Shown here in pieces: positions 35,801-46,952 of a stretch of 64,000 bases of DNA. Each line of letters opens with the position of its first letter. Positions within the stretch are counted from its first letter, which is position 1. The position numbers and the translations under genes were made by a program. The DNA comes from Chromera velia (taxonomy: Eukaryota > Sar > Chromeraceae). The DNA is taken from positions 22,964-86,963 of the forward strand of contig JAHBMJ010003845.1 in assembly GCA_018398765.1 (NCBI GenBank), given 5' to 3'. Below the pieces are notes generated by a model, which searched no databases, was not told the DNA's origin, and saw nothing but the letters and a program-made list of their open reading frames with translations.

Positions 35801-38724
35801 ATGCTCACTCTTTTCGTCTGCGTGCCGTCGATCTGGAAGCCTTCCTTTCTCTCTGTGTCGCTCACGCAGACTCTTTCTCTTTCTCTCTCTCAGAGAGTCT
35901 TTGTCTACGCGACTAGACAACTCGACTGGCTGAACAGACCAGGCGCATGGCCGGAATCAAGCAACATCATCTCTAATACATTCTCTTCTGATACAGTCTT
36001 GTCGTATGTCTTTTTGTCTTACTCGATTCAGTTGACTGAGAAAGGAAAACAAGAAACCGACCAGAACAAAGCGGTTCCGCTATTTGCACCATTTTTCTTT
36101 CCACAGGGGACCTGTTCGAGTCCGTCAGATAGGTCCCCACCAAATCGACAGCCAGACGAGTCTTCAGGTCCTTCCACTCAGGTCCCCTCCACCCCAACAT
36201 CACCTGCATTCATTCATTCATTCATACATTCACTCAATCATTCATTCATTCACTCACTCAATCATTCATTCACTCATTCATTCATTGATTCATTCATTCA
36301 TTCATTCACTCACTCAATCATTCATTCATTCATTCACTCACTCAATCATTCATTCATTCATTCATTCACTCACTCACTCAATCATTCATTCATTCATTCA
36401 TTCATTCACTCACTCACTCAATCATTCATTCATTGACTCACTCAATCATTCATTCACTCATTCATTCATTGATTCATTCATTCGTTCATTCATTCAATCA
36501 TTCATTCATTGATTCATTCATTCGTTCATTCATTCATTCATTCATTCATTCATTCACTCACTCAATCATTCATTCATTCATTCACTCACTCAATCATTCA
36601 TTCACTCACTCAATCATTCATTCATTCATTCACTCAATCATTCATTCATTCATTCACTCACTCAATCATTCATTCATTCATTCACTCAATCATTCATTCA
36701 TTCATTCATTCCTTCATTCACTCATTCATTCATTCACTCACTCAATCATTCATTCATTCATTCATTCACTCAATCATTCATTCATACATTCATTCACTCA
36801 TTCATTCGTTCATTCACTCACTCAATCATTCATTCATTGATTCATTCATTCGTTCATTCATTCACTCATTCATTCATTCATTCACTCACTCACTCACTCA
36901 CTCACTCAATCATTCATTCATTCATTCACTCAATCATTCATACATTCATTCACTCATTCATTCATTGATTCATTCATTCGTTCATTCATTCAATCATTCA
37001 TTCATTGATTCATTCATTCGTTCATTCATTCATTCATTCATGCATTCATTAATTCAGTCAGTCAGTCAGTCAATCAGTCAGTCGTCCATCTCCGTGTCCA
37101 CTTGCCCAGTGAATCACCCATTCACATACTCTTCCATTCGGTCCTTCCGGAGGGCGCCAGCCATGACACTCATCCGTGCATTTGTACACTTCATCTAATT
37201 TGGCACCGAGGAGATATCATCCACCAGCACACGTGACATTTGTGAACTTCCTTGCTGGATTTCAAACAGCCAGTCGTTTCAGTACCCGCAACAGAGCACA
37301 CACACACGTCACACAGGGAAGAAAGGAAACGGAGAAGTTTGACGAGCCGTCAGCAAAGAGAGTGATCCTTGGAAGGTTCGAGAAATGTTCGGGCCTGAAT
37401 TCGTTCCTTCCTCCCTCCCTCCCTCCCTCCCTCCCTTCCCTTCTTCCCCTTGTCCTGATAGAAGCCAATACATGCAAGCATGCCTTCTGCCCTCACAGGT
37501 GTCTGCCCTAGCTCGTTTTTCTCCTCCTATTTTTTTTTCACTTATGCTGAATGCTCAGCTAGAGCGGCCCAAAATACCCCTATGCATGCAGGTTCTGTAA
37601 TCATCATCTCGATCGTCCGGGGAATAATTTCCCGGGAGGACCCTCGGCCGGCAGTTCCATACAGAAAAAAAAAAAAAAAAACGGCCGAGAGTTCCAATTT
37701 CAGAAACAACAAAAGCAAACACGCTGTGCCCGCAAAACGGCAGCGCGAATCAGAGAAGAAAAACACACACACTCCTTCATCTATCCATTTTGAAGAAGTC
37801 TATCATCCCCTGCACCCCACCTGACCTTTCCCGAGCTCTCATCATCCGAAGGGAACTGTTCCTCTTTGACCACCACCAGATGGGACTTTCCCTCTGTTCC
37901 CTCCTTGCTGTGGGGGGAAGTGGGGGTGAATCTCTCAATTGGTCTGGAGAAGAACGGACGTGACGCTCTCAGACTCTGTTGCTCGGCCACGCTGAGGTCC
38001 TTCCAGAGTTTGTTGCTGCCGTGGAGAGGCCCCAGCTCTTCCTCCATTTTGGCCAACAGGGAGAGGAACGTCTCTGGGTCCACTTTGCCTGAAGGAAGGA
38101 AGGGAGGAATAAAAGAAGGGAAATACGAGTGTGTACAGGCAAATGAGGACAGATGGCTGTCTGTAATGAACGCACGTATGCCCACTTGCGTTCCTTCTGT
38201 AACGAGGAAGGAAGAGCTGGAGAGAGTTTTCAATCGCCACTTCTCGAAGGAGAGAATCCAACAATCGGTCAACGGAAAGAGCTGGCAGTAGCGTTAGAGA
38301 GACAACTAATGAACTTCGAGCGTACCCACAAAGTTGAGCACAACAACGGCAGGGTCGAACGTCTGAAGAGAAAGACCATAAGAGGAGAGGCAACACCTGG
38401 ACGATGCACACACACAAAAAAAGAGGAATTGAAAACACACGGCTGGTACGGACTGCAAGCTCAGTGGATAAACAAAAGACTGGTTTGGCGAAGAGAGGGG
38501 GGATGCTCTGATGGCATCAGCATGAGAATGCACTGTGGAACGAACCTGTAACGATCAAATTCAAATTGTGCCACTGATAAAAGTCGCGGTGATACTGCCG
38601 AACCTGCATCCATCCACCATGCACCAAAACAAATCGATCATGCAGCCATTTTATGCAGCGGTATGTCCCTGATTTACATGCGTGCAACGACCGAGAAGTC
38701 CTTTCTATATTCACATGCAGACCG

Positions 38725-38771
<47 letters not shown>

Positions 38772-41063
38772 GAGGGGGGGAGAGGGGGCAGGCAGGGCAG
38801 GTACAGAGACGAACAGGCAAATACGCAGACGGTGCATGGGACAAATCTCAACAACCATCTCGATGATCGAGTTGCTGCCTGACCTTCTCGTTGGTGAGAC
38901 CCCTGAGATTCTCCAGCATTCCCCCCGTCTCCGATTTGTACCCGCACTTTCCGGGGTACAGCTCTCTGCATCCATCCATCCATCTATTCATGCGTCCATC
39001 CATCCATCCAGCTATTCATGCGTCCATCCATCCATCCATCCATCCATCCATCCATGCGTCCATCGATCCATCCATCCATCCATCTATTCATGCGTCCATC
39101 GATCCATCCATCCATCCATCCATGTATCCATGCGTCCATCGATCCATCCATCCATCCATCCATGTATCCATGCGTCCATCGATCCATCCATCCATCTATC
39201 TATCTATTCATGCGTCCATCGATCCATCCATCCATCCATCTATCTATTCATGCGTCCATCCATCCATCCATCCATCCATCCATCTATTCATGCGTCCGTC
39301 CATCCATCTATCCATCCATCCATTCATCCATCCATCCATCCATCTATCTATTCACGCGTCCATCCATCCATCCATCTAGCTATTCATGCGTCCATCCATC
39401 CATCCATCCATCCATGTATCCATGCGTCCATCGATCCATCCATCCATCTATCTATCTATTCATGCGTCCATCGATCCATCCATCCATCCATCCATCTATC
39501 TATTCATGCGTCCATCCATCCATCCATGTATCCATGCGTCCATCCATCCATCCACCCACCCACCACATCACGCGATTTGGAGGCAATAGAAAGCTTGCCT
39601 GGCCCTTCTCTGTGTCTGCCTCTCTCTCTGTTTATGCTGTATGCAATGGAATGGCGCTGTATGGGATTCCTTCCTTCCCCTCAGTTCTCTCAGAAGCTTC
39701 CGCCTGACCTGTACAGAAGTCTCAAGGCGATTGTGTCGCATTTATTTTCGGATGCCTCCATTTCCGAATACACAACCCCTGCAGACAGGCAGGCACGCAG
39801 GCAGGATGAAAGAAAGGCACAAAGAAAGAAGACCTTTCGCCTGTTGTCAGGCACAGCATGTGAGAAGGAATGTCCTGCGAAGTCTTTCAAGGACGGACGT
39901 TGCTATTCATTCACAGGGCACACACAGATCGACCCATCCATCCAGTTAGAACCCTCCGTACCAACCCGCATGTTCGCCTTCTGGGGTCACGTGGTGGACC
40001 TCCGTGACGAATGACTCCTCTCTCAAAAGGGGCCTCAGGATGTGGTCCAGGTACACTGCAAGATCCATTCATTCATCCATCCATTCATTCATTCATTCAA
40101 CGACCCATCTGACCAGCCATCCAAACATCAATCTATCCATCAATCCACCCGTTAACTCATTGAACCACCCAGCAATCCAAAAAGTGGAACGATAGATGCA
40201 CACAATACAGATCTCCGTCGCTCGGCCTCGCAGTCTCCTATCTGACTCTTCACTTTTCGCCCTCGCATGCCTGAGTGCACCTGTCTGCAAGTGCCCACCA
40301 GCCTGCGGGGCCCCAGGTAGAAACGCAAAAAAAACACCCATGGAAATCTAACCAATGTGCGGATTCTTTCTGTACCACACACATTCGCACTCGCATCCAT
40401 TCGTCCACACACACTGGCACATGGAGAAGCAAAAGAGCAAAAACCATCGTGAAGGCAAGGCAGCCCACCTGGAAAGATGTTCAGGAACCCCTCTTGTCCA
40501 GCCGTCGTGATTGTGTACGCCGTGTGGTCCGTCGCGGTCCATGCGTTGGTCCCTTGGGCTAGACACCTGCAGCAGGAAGCAAACAAACATGAGACGAGAA
40601 GTTTGGCAAAAGGCATGAAAATGCCACTTGACATCAATTTAGTTGAATCGCACCTTCGCTCCTTTTCCACCTCCTTTCCTGAAACCGAGAGGAAAGAAGA
40701 GAATCAAAGAGAAGTTTCTTCCTGGCACAGGAGCTGCTGAGAGGAGATTTGCTTTTGTGCGTTTCCGCTTTTTTTTTTGCAGAGGGTCATGCAAAATGGG
40801 CGGAGAGGCACAAAGAGGCAGAGGCAGAGAAGGTGGTGGAAGAACATACGAACGAGCAAACAAACAAAGAAACAAACACCCCCACAAGCACACACACCTG
40901 TTGGCTAGAAGATCCAAAACCCCTTTGTAGGGAAACTTCTCGCTGCCCATAAACAGCAGGTGTTCGAGTGTGTGGGGGAGGCCGTCGTCGTCCAGGGCCT
41001 GCATGCATGTGTCGGCGTGTGCGGATGAAAGGAAGTTTAAACGTCTGTCTGCATGTTTGTCTG

Positions 41064-41099
<36 letters not shown>

Positions 41100-41119
41100 C
41101 TCCCTCTGTCTGTGTGCGT

Positions 41120-41152
<33 letters not shown>

Positions 41153-41186
41153 TGTGTGTGTCTTTCTGTCTCTCTCTCTGTCTCTT

Positions 41187-41219
<33 letters not shown>

Positions 41220-41270
41220 GTTGGTCTCCCCCCCCCCCTCTCTCTCCCTCTCTCTCTGTGCGCGCGCGCA

Positions 41271-41313
<43 letters not shown>

Positions 41314-42067
41314 ACTCTTTTCGATGAGCCGGCTCGGATGTACGGGAAAGATGGGCGTCTTCCATTGGCTGCGCACGGCCAGAATGAAACAGCAGAAAAG
41401 AAAAGGAAAGAAAAAAAAGGAAAGTACTCTTTTCATTTTTCGACTTCGGTCAAGCTCCTCTTTGTATTTTACATCCACATGAAGCGTGTAGCTTCACGTA
41501 TCTCCGCTCGCTTGCAATGTGAGGAGGGTGGAAGCACACAAAACTTCGGCTGCACACGACAATTGAGGGCCAAGCACACGAATGTCTTCTACTCTCTCAG
41601 TGACCTCAGCATGAACTTGCCATGAAGTGACGAAAGGTATGTATGTCTCAGTGAGGCAGGGAGCAGACGCTCAAATGATCTGCCTCTTGCAGCCGCTGAT
41701 TCCGCACGAGAGCCGGCATGTGGACAGACAGACATTCACGTTTACGTGCATACGGAAAACAACACACCTCCGTGATCAGAGTGAAGTAGCCATTCACGAG
41801 GGGGGAGTTGACGTCGGCAAGAAACACCCGCACACCCGTCTTGCGAGACTGAAATTCCCGCACACTCACTCCCTTGTAAGTTGTTTGTGCAAGCTGGTCG
41901 AAGTGCAGAAAGCTGTTTCGGGACCCAGCCTCCTCTTTTTCTGGGGTCATGTTTTCTTTTCTCAGCCGTCTTTGCTTTCTCGCCACTGATGGAATGGAAG
42001 CTGTAAAGCTATCCGACAGATGGAAGAAGAGAAAGGCTAAAAGAAGTGCCAAAAAACGATGGTGCAT
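28933..42067 (-). CDS. M16C zinc metallopeptidase (insulinase family, yeast YOL098C/SDD3-like), about 22 exons
   Basis: Exons (minus strand): 42067-41768, 40998-40898, 40566-40469, 40055-39966, 39778-39709, 38965-38884, 38603-38546, 38088-37826, 36203-36062, 35753-35588, 35377-35210, 34931-34850, 34293-33943, 33643-33260, 32735-32694, 32609-32559 (tentative), 32222-31622, 31351-31236, 30591-30482, 30284-30191, 29713-29582, 29340-28933. Frame is preserved at every junction, giving about 1302 residues. The N-terminus is a signal peptide ([20 protein letters not shown]) followed by an Arg/Ser-rich stretch. [20 protein letters not shown] carries the inverted zinc motif HxxEH (H109, E112, H113), and [10 protein letters not shown] (E202) fits the third ligand. 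[57 protein letters not shown] and [11 protein letters not shown] follow in family order; several are rebuilt only by splicing. The C-terminus is a long Asp/Glu tail. Substrates are unknown; relatives cleave peptides. Confidence 0.92.
29915..29950. repeat. (TG)n microsatellite
   Basis: Pure TG run in the intron between the exons ending 30191 and starting 29713 of the M16 gene. Confidence 0.9.
32828..32890. repeat. (CA)n run, an N and a 14-base G run
   Basis: CGCG then CA repeats, followed by a single undetermined base at 32876 and a homopolymeric G run, in an M16 intron. The N and G run look like a sequencing or assembly weak point. Confidence 0.85.
34345..34652. repeat. 34-bp minisatellite, nine copies, in an M16 intron
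   Basis: Nine head-to-tail copies of a unit containing TACATACAATGTACACCATC with a CTGTACGAACATGCC spacer; some units lack two bases (GAC for GAACAT). It fills the intron between the exons ending 34850 and starting 34293. It contains TGTACA palindromes. Confidence 0.9.
34790..34826. repeat. (GGAA)n microsatellite
   Basis: Short GGAA run just downstream (gene sense) of the M16 exon 34931-34850. Confidence 0.9.
36207..37060. repeat. (ATTC)n tetranucleotide array, about 850 bp, filling an M16 intron
   Basis: ATTC repeats with interspersed CACT, AATC and GATT units, reading GAAT on the gene strand. The array runs directly into the 3' splice site of the exon beginning at 36203. His-Ser-Phe-Ile ORFs across it are artefacts of the repeat. 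Confidence 0.95.
38326..38362 (-). other. Candidate alternative 37-nt exon of the M16 gene
   Basis: It reads [13 protein letters not shown] with an upstream CAG and a downstream GT. It ends in the phase required by the next exon (38088) but begins in phase 0. The standard donor of exon 38603-38546 ends in phase 1. A second GT seven bases earlier in that exon (after NLNLI) would fit. It is therefore either an alternative exon or a chance open stretch. Confidence 0.35.
38728..38770. repeat. (CA)n microsatellite
   Basis: Pure CA run, followed by a G-rich patch, in the M16 intron between the exons ending 38884 and starting 38603. Confidence 0.9.
38968..39565. repeat. (CCAT)n tetranucleotide array with CATGCGTC interruptions, about 600 bp
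   Basis: CATC repeats with a recurring CTATTCATGCGTCCATCGAT punctuation, giving a higher-order period of several tens of bases. It fills the M16 intron and on the gene strand (GGAT repeats) abuts the acceptor of the exon beginning at 38965. Confidence 0.95.
41066..41312. repeat. (CT)n / (GT)n / (CTGT)n compound microsatellite in the first M16 intron
   Basis: Alternating CT, GC/GT, CTGT and GT blocks over about 250 bp, mostly pyrimidine or alternating pyrimidine-purine. Confidence 0.9.
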
Positions 42068-42383
42068 TGACTTCTCAATGTGGGAAACTCCACCGGAGGC
42101 CACCCGTCTCCAAGCTGCTCGGTTTCTGTGTGCGAGACGGGAAGCGGAGACAGATCACGAAATTCAGTTGGCAAGCAGATCGACGGCGAATCGGGCCCTT
42201 TCATAAATTGGGAATGCAGGAGCGCACTGTCACCAGAGAAACGGCCAGAATGGACCGGGCGGACACTGGGAGTCTGGGACTGCTGCTGTCACGGAGACGC
42301 GGTGCCGCGATGTCTGCCGTGCACTAGCTGCATGCAGGCATGTGCCGCGAAATGCCGCGCGAAACATCGCAGTGTGCTTTTGC
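42068..42383. promoter_or_regulatory. Presumed 5' flank of the M16 gene
   Basis: This is the stretch between the M16 start codon and the repeat element at 42384. It is GC-rich without a simple repeat. No TATA box or other defined promoter element is recognisable. The promoter role is inferred from position only. Confidence 0.3.
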
Positions 42384-42511
42384 ATGGAAGGCGAAGCCTA
42401 GCTTGCGGAGCGAAGCCGTGCATTCAAACGACGGAAATCACGATCCGACGGAAAATATAGTCCCGGGCCCGGCACGGCCTTTGCGGCACCAACGCGCCGA
42501 GCCGGGAACAT
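42384..42511 (+). repeat. 128-bp sequence duplicated on both sides of the satellite array, left copy
   Basis: Starts ATGGAAGGCGAAGCCTAGCT, ends near GCCGGGAACAT and is collinear without indels with 46825-46952. The satellite begins immediately after its last base. Confidence 0.85.
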
Positions 42512-45500
42512 ATCTTTCTTCTTTGCAGACAGAGAAGGGCAGGACCCCTCTCTCTGTACATCTGTCTTCTTTGCAGACAGAGAAGGGCAGGACCCTCTCT
42601 CTGTATATCTTTCTTCTGTGCAGAAAGAAAAGGCCAGAGACCCCTCTCTCTGTACATCTTTTTTCTTTGCAGACAGAGAAGGGCACGACCCCTCTCTCTG
42701 TACATCTTTCTTCTATGCAGACAGAGAAGGGCAGGACCCCTCTCTCTATATATCTTTCTTCTTTGCAGACAGAGAAGGGCAGGACCCCTCTCTCTGTATA
42801 TCCTTCTTCTTAAAAAGTTTGCAGATAGAGAAGGGCAGGACCATCTCTCTGTACATCTTCATTCTTTGCAGACGGAAAAGGGCAGGACCCCTCTCTCTGT
42901 ACATCTTTCTTCTTTGCAGACAGAGAAGGGCAGGACCCCTCTCTCTGTACAACTTTCTTCTTTGCAGACAGAGAAGGGCAAGACCCCTCTCTCTGTATAT
43001 CTTTCTTCTTTGCAGACAGAGAAGGACAGGACCCTCTCTCTGTATATCCTTCTTTTTTGCAGACAGAGAAGGGCAAGACCCTTCTCTCTGTACATCTTTC
43101 TTCTTTGCAGACAGAGAAGGGCAGGACCCCTCTCTCTATACATCTTTCTTCTTCGCAGACAAAGAAGGGCAGGACCCTCTCTCTGTATATCTTTCTTCTT
43201 TACAGACAGAGAAGGGCAGGACCCTCTCTCTGTACATCTTTCTTCTTTGCAGACAGAGAAGGGCAGGACCCCTCTCTCTGTACATCTGTCTTCTTTGCAG
43301 ACAGAGAAGGGCAGGACCCTCTCTCTGTATATCTTTCTTCTGTGTAGACAGAAAAGGGCAGGAACCCTCTCTCTGTACATCTTCTTCTTTGCAGACAGAG
43401 AAGGGCAGAGACTCCTCTTTCTGTACACCTTTCTTCTTTGCAGACAGAGAAAGGCAGGACGGTCACCCCTCTCTCTGCACATCTTTCTTCTTTGCCGACA
43501 GAGAAGGGCAGGACCCCTCTCTCTGTACATCTTTCTTCTTTGTAGACAGAGAAGGGCAGGACCCTCTCTCTGTACATCTTTCTTCTTTGCAGACAGAGAA
43601 GGGCAGAGACCCCTCTCTCTGTACATCTTTCTTCTTTGCAGACAGAGAAGGGCAGAGACCCCTCTCTCTGTACATTTTATTCTTTGCAGACAGAGAAGGC
43701 CAGAGACCCCTCTCTCTGAGTACATCTTTCTTCTTTGTAGACAGAGAAGGGCAGGACCCTCTCCCTGTGCATCTTTCTTCTTTGCAGATAGAGAAGGGCA
43801 GGACCCCTCTCTCTGTACATCTTTCTTCCTTGCAGACAGAGAAGGGCAGGACCCTCTCCCTGTACATCTTTCTTCTTTGCAGATAGAGAAGGGCAGGACC
43901 CATCTCTCTGTACACCTTTCTTCTTTGCAGACAGAGAAGGGCAAGACCCCTCTCTCTGTATATCTTCATTCTTTGCAGACAGAGAAGGGCAGGACCCCTC
44001 TCTCTGTGCATCTTTCTTCTTTGCAGACAGAGAAGGGCAGGACCCCTCTCTCTGTACATCTTTCTTCTTTGCAGACAGAGAAGGCCCCTGGGCAGAGACA
44101 CCTCTGTCTGTACATCTTTCTTTTTCAGACAGAGAAGGGCAGGACCCCTCTCTCTGTACATGATCTTTCTTCTTTGCAGACAGAGAAGGGTAGAGACCCC
44201 TCTCTCTGTACATCTTTCTTCTTTGCAGACAGAGAAGGACAGGACCCTCTCTCTGTATATCCTTCTTTTTTGCAGACAGAGAAGGGCAGGACCCCTCTCT
44301 CTGTACATCTTTCTTCTTTGCAGACAGAGGAGGGCAGGACCCCTCTCTCTGTACACCTTTCTTCTTCGCAGACAAAGAAGGGCAGGACCCTCTCTCTGTA
44401 CATCTTTCTTTTTTACAGACAGAGAAGGGCAGGACCCTCTCTCTGTACATCTTTCTTCTTTGCAGACAGAGAAGGGCAGGACCCCTCTCTCTGTACATCT
44501 GTCTTCTTTGCAGACAGAGAAGGGCAGGACCCTCTCTCTGTATATCTTTCTTCTGTGCAGACAGAAAAGGCCAGAGACCCCTCTCTCTGTACATCTTTTT
44601 TCTTTGCAGACAGAGAAGGGCACGACCCCTCTCTCTGTACATCTTTCTTCTATACAGACAGAGAAGGGCAGGACCCCTCTCTATATATATCTTTCTTCTT
44701 TGCAGACAGAGAAGGGCAGGACCCCTCTCTCTGTACATCCTTCTTCTTAAAAAGTTTGCAGATAGAGAAGGGCAGGACCATCTCTCTGTACATCTTCATT
44801 CTTTGCAGACGGAAAAGGGCAGGACCCCTCTCTCTGTACATCTTTCTTCTTTGCAGACAGAGAAGGGCAGGACCCTTCTCTCTGTACATTTTTCTTCTTT
44901 GCAGACAGAGAAGGGCAAGACCCCTCTCTCGGTACATGTTTCTTCTTTACAGACAGAGAAGGGCAGGACCCCTCTCTCTGTACGTCTTTCTTCTTTGTAG
45001 ACAGAGAAGGACAGGACCGTCTCTCTGTACATCTTTCTTCTTTGCAGACAGAGAAGGGCAGGACCCTCTCTCTGTACATCTTTCTTCTTTGCAGACAGAG
45101 AAAGCGGCACCCCTCTCTCTCTACATCTTTCTTCTTTGCAGACAGAGAGGGGCAAGAGCTAGGGCAAGAGACCCATCTCTCTATCTTCTTGCCCATCTCT
45201 CTATATATCTTTCTTTTTTGCAATGAATGGCAGGACCCCTCTCTCTGTACATCTTTTTTCTTTGCAGACAAAGAAGGGCAGGACCCTCTCTCTGTACATC
45301 TTCATTCTTTACAGACAGAGAAGGGCAGGACCCTCTCTCTGTACATCTTTCTTCTTTGCAGACAGAGAAGGGCAGGACCCTCTCTCTGTACATCTTCACT
45401 CTTTGCAGACAGAGAAGGGTAGGACGGTGCTAGGACCCCTCTCTGTGTACATCTTTTTCTTTGTAGACAGAGAAGGGCAGGACCCTTCTCTTTGTACATC

Positions 45501-46160
45501 GTTCTTCTTTGCAGACAGAGAAGGGCAGGGCCCTCTCTCTGTACATCTTTCTTCTTTGCAGACAGAGAAGGGCAGGACCCCTCTCTCTGTACATCTTTCT
45601 TCTTTGCAGACAGAGAAGGGCAGGACCCTTCTCTCTGTACATCTTTCTTCTTTGCAGACAGAGAAGGGCAGGACCCTCTCCCTGTTCATCTTTCTTCTTT
45701 GCAGACAGAGAAGGGCAGGACCCTCTCTCTGTACATGTCTCTTCTTTGCAGATAGAGAAGGCAGGACCCCTCTCTCTATACGACTTTCTTCTTTGCAGAC
45801 ACTGCCAGACAGAGAAGGGCAGGACCCATCTCTCTGTACATCTTTTTTCTTTGCAGACAGAGAAGGGCAGGACCCNNNNNNNNNNNNNNNNNNNNNNNNN
45901 NNNNNNNNNNNNNNNNNNNNNNNNNNNNNNNNNNNNNNNNNNNNNNNNNNNNNNNNNNNNTTCTTCTTTGCAGACAGAGAAGGGCAGAGACCCCTCTCTC
46001 TGTACATCCTTCTTCTTGGCAGATAGAGAAGGGCAGGACACCTCTCTCTGTACATCTTTCTTCCTTGCAGACAAAGATTCTGAAGGGCAGAGATCGCTCT
46101 CTCTCTCTCTGTACATCTCTCCATTCTGGCAGACAGAGAAGGGCGAGACCCCTGTCTCTG
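42512..46160 (+). repeat. 48-bp satellite array, about 75 copies, with higher-order duplication
   Basis: Unit length is 48 bp, with 47-bp variants lacking one C. Each unit contains TCTTTCTTCTTTGCAGACAG, AGAAGGGCAGGACC and CCTCTCTCTGTACA. Because 48 is a multiple of three, long frames stay open on both strands (up to 786 codons); they encode only the repeat in three registers and are not credible genes. Two variant units, one with CTTCTTAAAAAGTTTGCAG and one with CTGTGCAGAAAGAAAAG-like sequence, recur about 1937 bp apart. This indicates an internal segmental duplication. The array contains an 85-base run of N at 45876-45960, so its true length is unknown. Confidence 0.95.
45876..45960. other. 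Assembly gap (N run)
   Basis: Eighty-five undetermined bases inside the 48-bp satellite, as expected where short reads cannot span a tandem array. Confidence 0.99.
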
Positions 46161-46632
46161 GGTCGCCGCATTGTTTGTGGAGTTTAAAGGCAGCTGCTGC
46201 TGTGTCCAGACATCCGTTACAGACAGAGAAAGGCAACATCTCACAGCGTTTGCTCTTTCCATACATCTTTAAAAGGCAGAGGAGATGTTATGGCTCTCCC
46301 TGTACCAATTGATCCGTTGGAGACCTGATTGCAGATACGGATCCGGCATGTTCTTCTATATAGTCAGTAGATCACCATTGAAATAGGACCTCAAAGTTGA
46401 TCAAAGAGGCAGTGTTCAAAGCAAAAAAAGATGACATAAATTTATTGGTAACAATAAATTGTTGCATCTTTAGGCACATGCAGTTGCTACATTATAGAAT
46501 GTTTCAGCTCTATCTGATCCGCTCTAAGACATGAACCAGTAATGGCAAATCATAAACATAAATGTTTATTGATTAACCAAACTATGTATTGCTGTTTCTT
46601 GTCTTTTCAGACTGGGGACCCGTCTCAGACTG
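46161..46632. other. Unique-looking spacer right of the satellite
   Basis: Degenerate satellite-like words persist to about 46280 (CAGACAGAGAAAGGC). After that the sequence is AT-rich without a recognisable gene. Confidence 0.5.
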
Positions 46633-46824
46633 GGGGCTGCTAGATCCCTCGGGCGCGCGCCTAATGTTGCGTAAGCAAGTGAAACAGCTATACGGCATTA
46701 GGTGAAATGCGCCCCCTTGATACGGCTTACCGGAGTTACCTTTCGTTAAGACATGAATCTAGTCGTGTCTACGGGTCCCATAGTCTAAACTAGGAGTGAT
46801 CGGGATTTTCATGAAGAAGTTTGA
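46633..46824 (+). repeat. Dispersed repeat with GGCGCGCGCC core, copy A
   Basis: Contains TAGATCCCTCGGGCGCGCGC, CCTAATGTTGCGTAAGCAAG, then a tail with GATACGGCTTACCGGAGTTA and GATCGGGATTTTC. The same order recurs at 47445-47629. It leads directly into the right copy of the 128-bp duplicate. Confidence 0.8.
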
Positions 46825-46952
46825 ATGGAAGGCGAAGCCTAGCTTACGGAGCAAAGCCGTGCGTTCAAACGACGGAAATTACGATCCGATGGAAAATATA
46901 GTTCTGGGCGCGGCACGGCCTTTGCGGTACCAACGCGCCGAGCTAGGAACAT
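46825..46952 (+). repeat. 128-bp duplicate flanking the satellite, right copy
   Basis: Collinear with 42384-42511 with scattered substitutions. Here it continues into CAAATCCGTCCCGCGCGGGC rather than satellite. Confidence 0.85.

Noticed and set aside
36207-37198. Long ORFs encoding His-Ser-Phe-Ile repeats
   Set aside because: Product of the ATTC tetranucleotide array inside a well-supported M16 intron on the opposite strand.
38891-39707. Long ORFs rich in Ile-His-Pro-Ser
   Set aside because: Product of the CCAT array in another M16 intron.
42866-45226. A 786-codon ORF on the plus strand (and about 390-codon ORFs on the minus strand)
   Set aside because: It is only the 48-bp satellite read through in three registers, because the unit is a multiple of three. 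The sequence is pure repeat, open on both strands, with no independent coding signal.
42512-46160. CRISPR array
   Set aside because: Units are contiguous tandem copies with no unique spacers, in an intron-bearing eukaryotic context.
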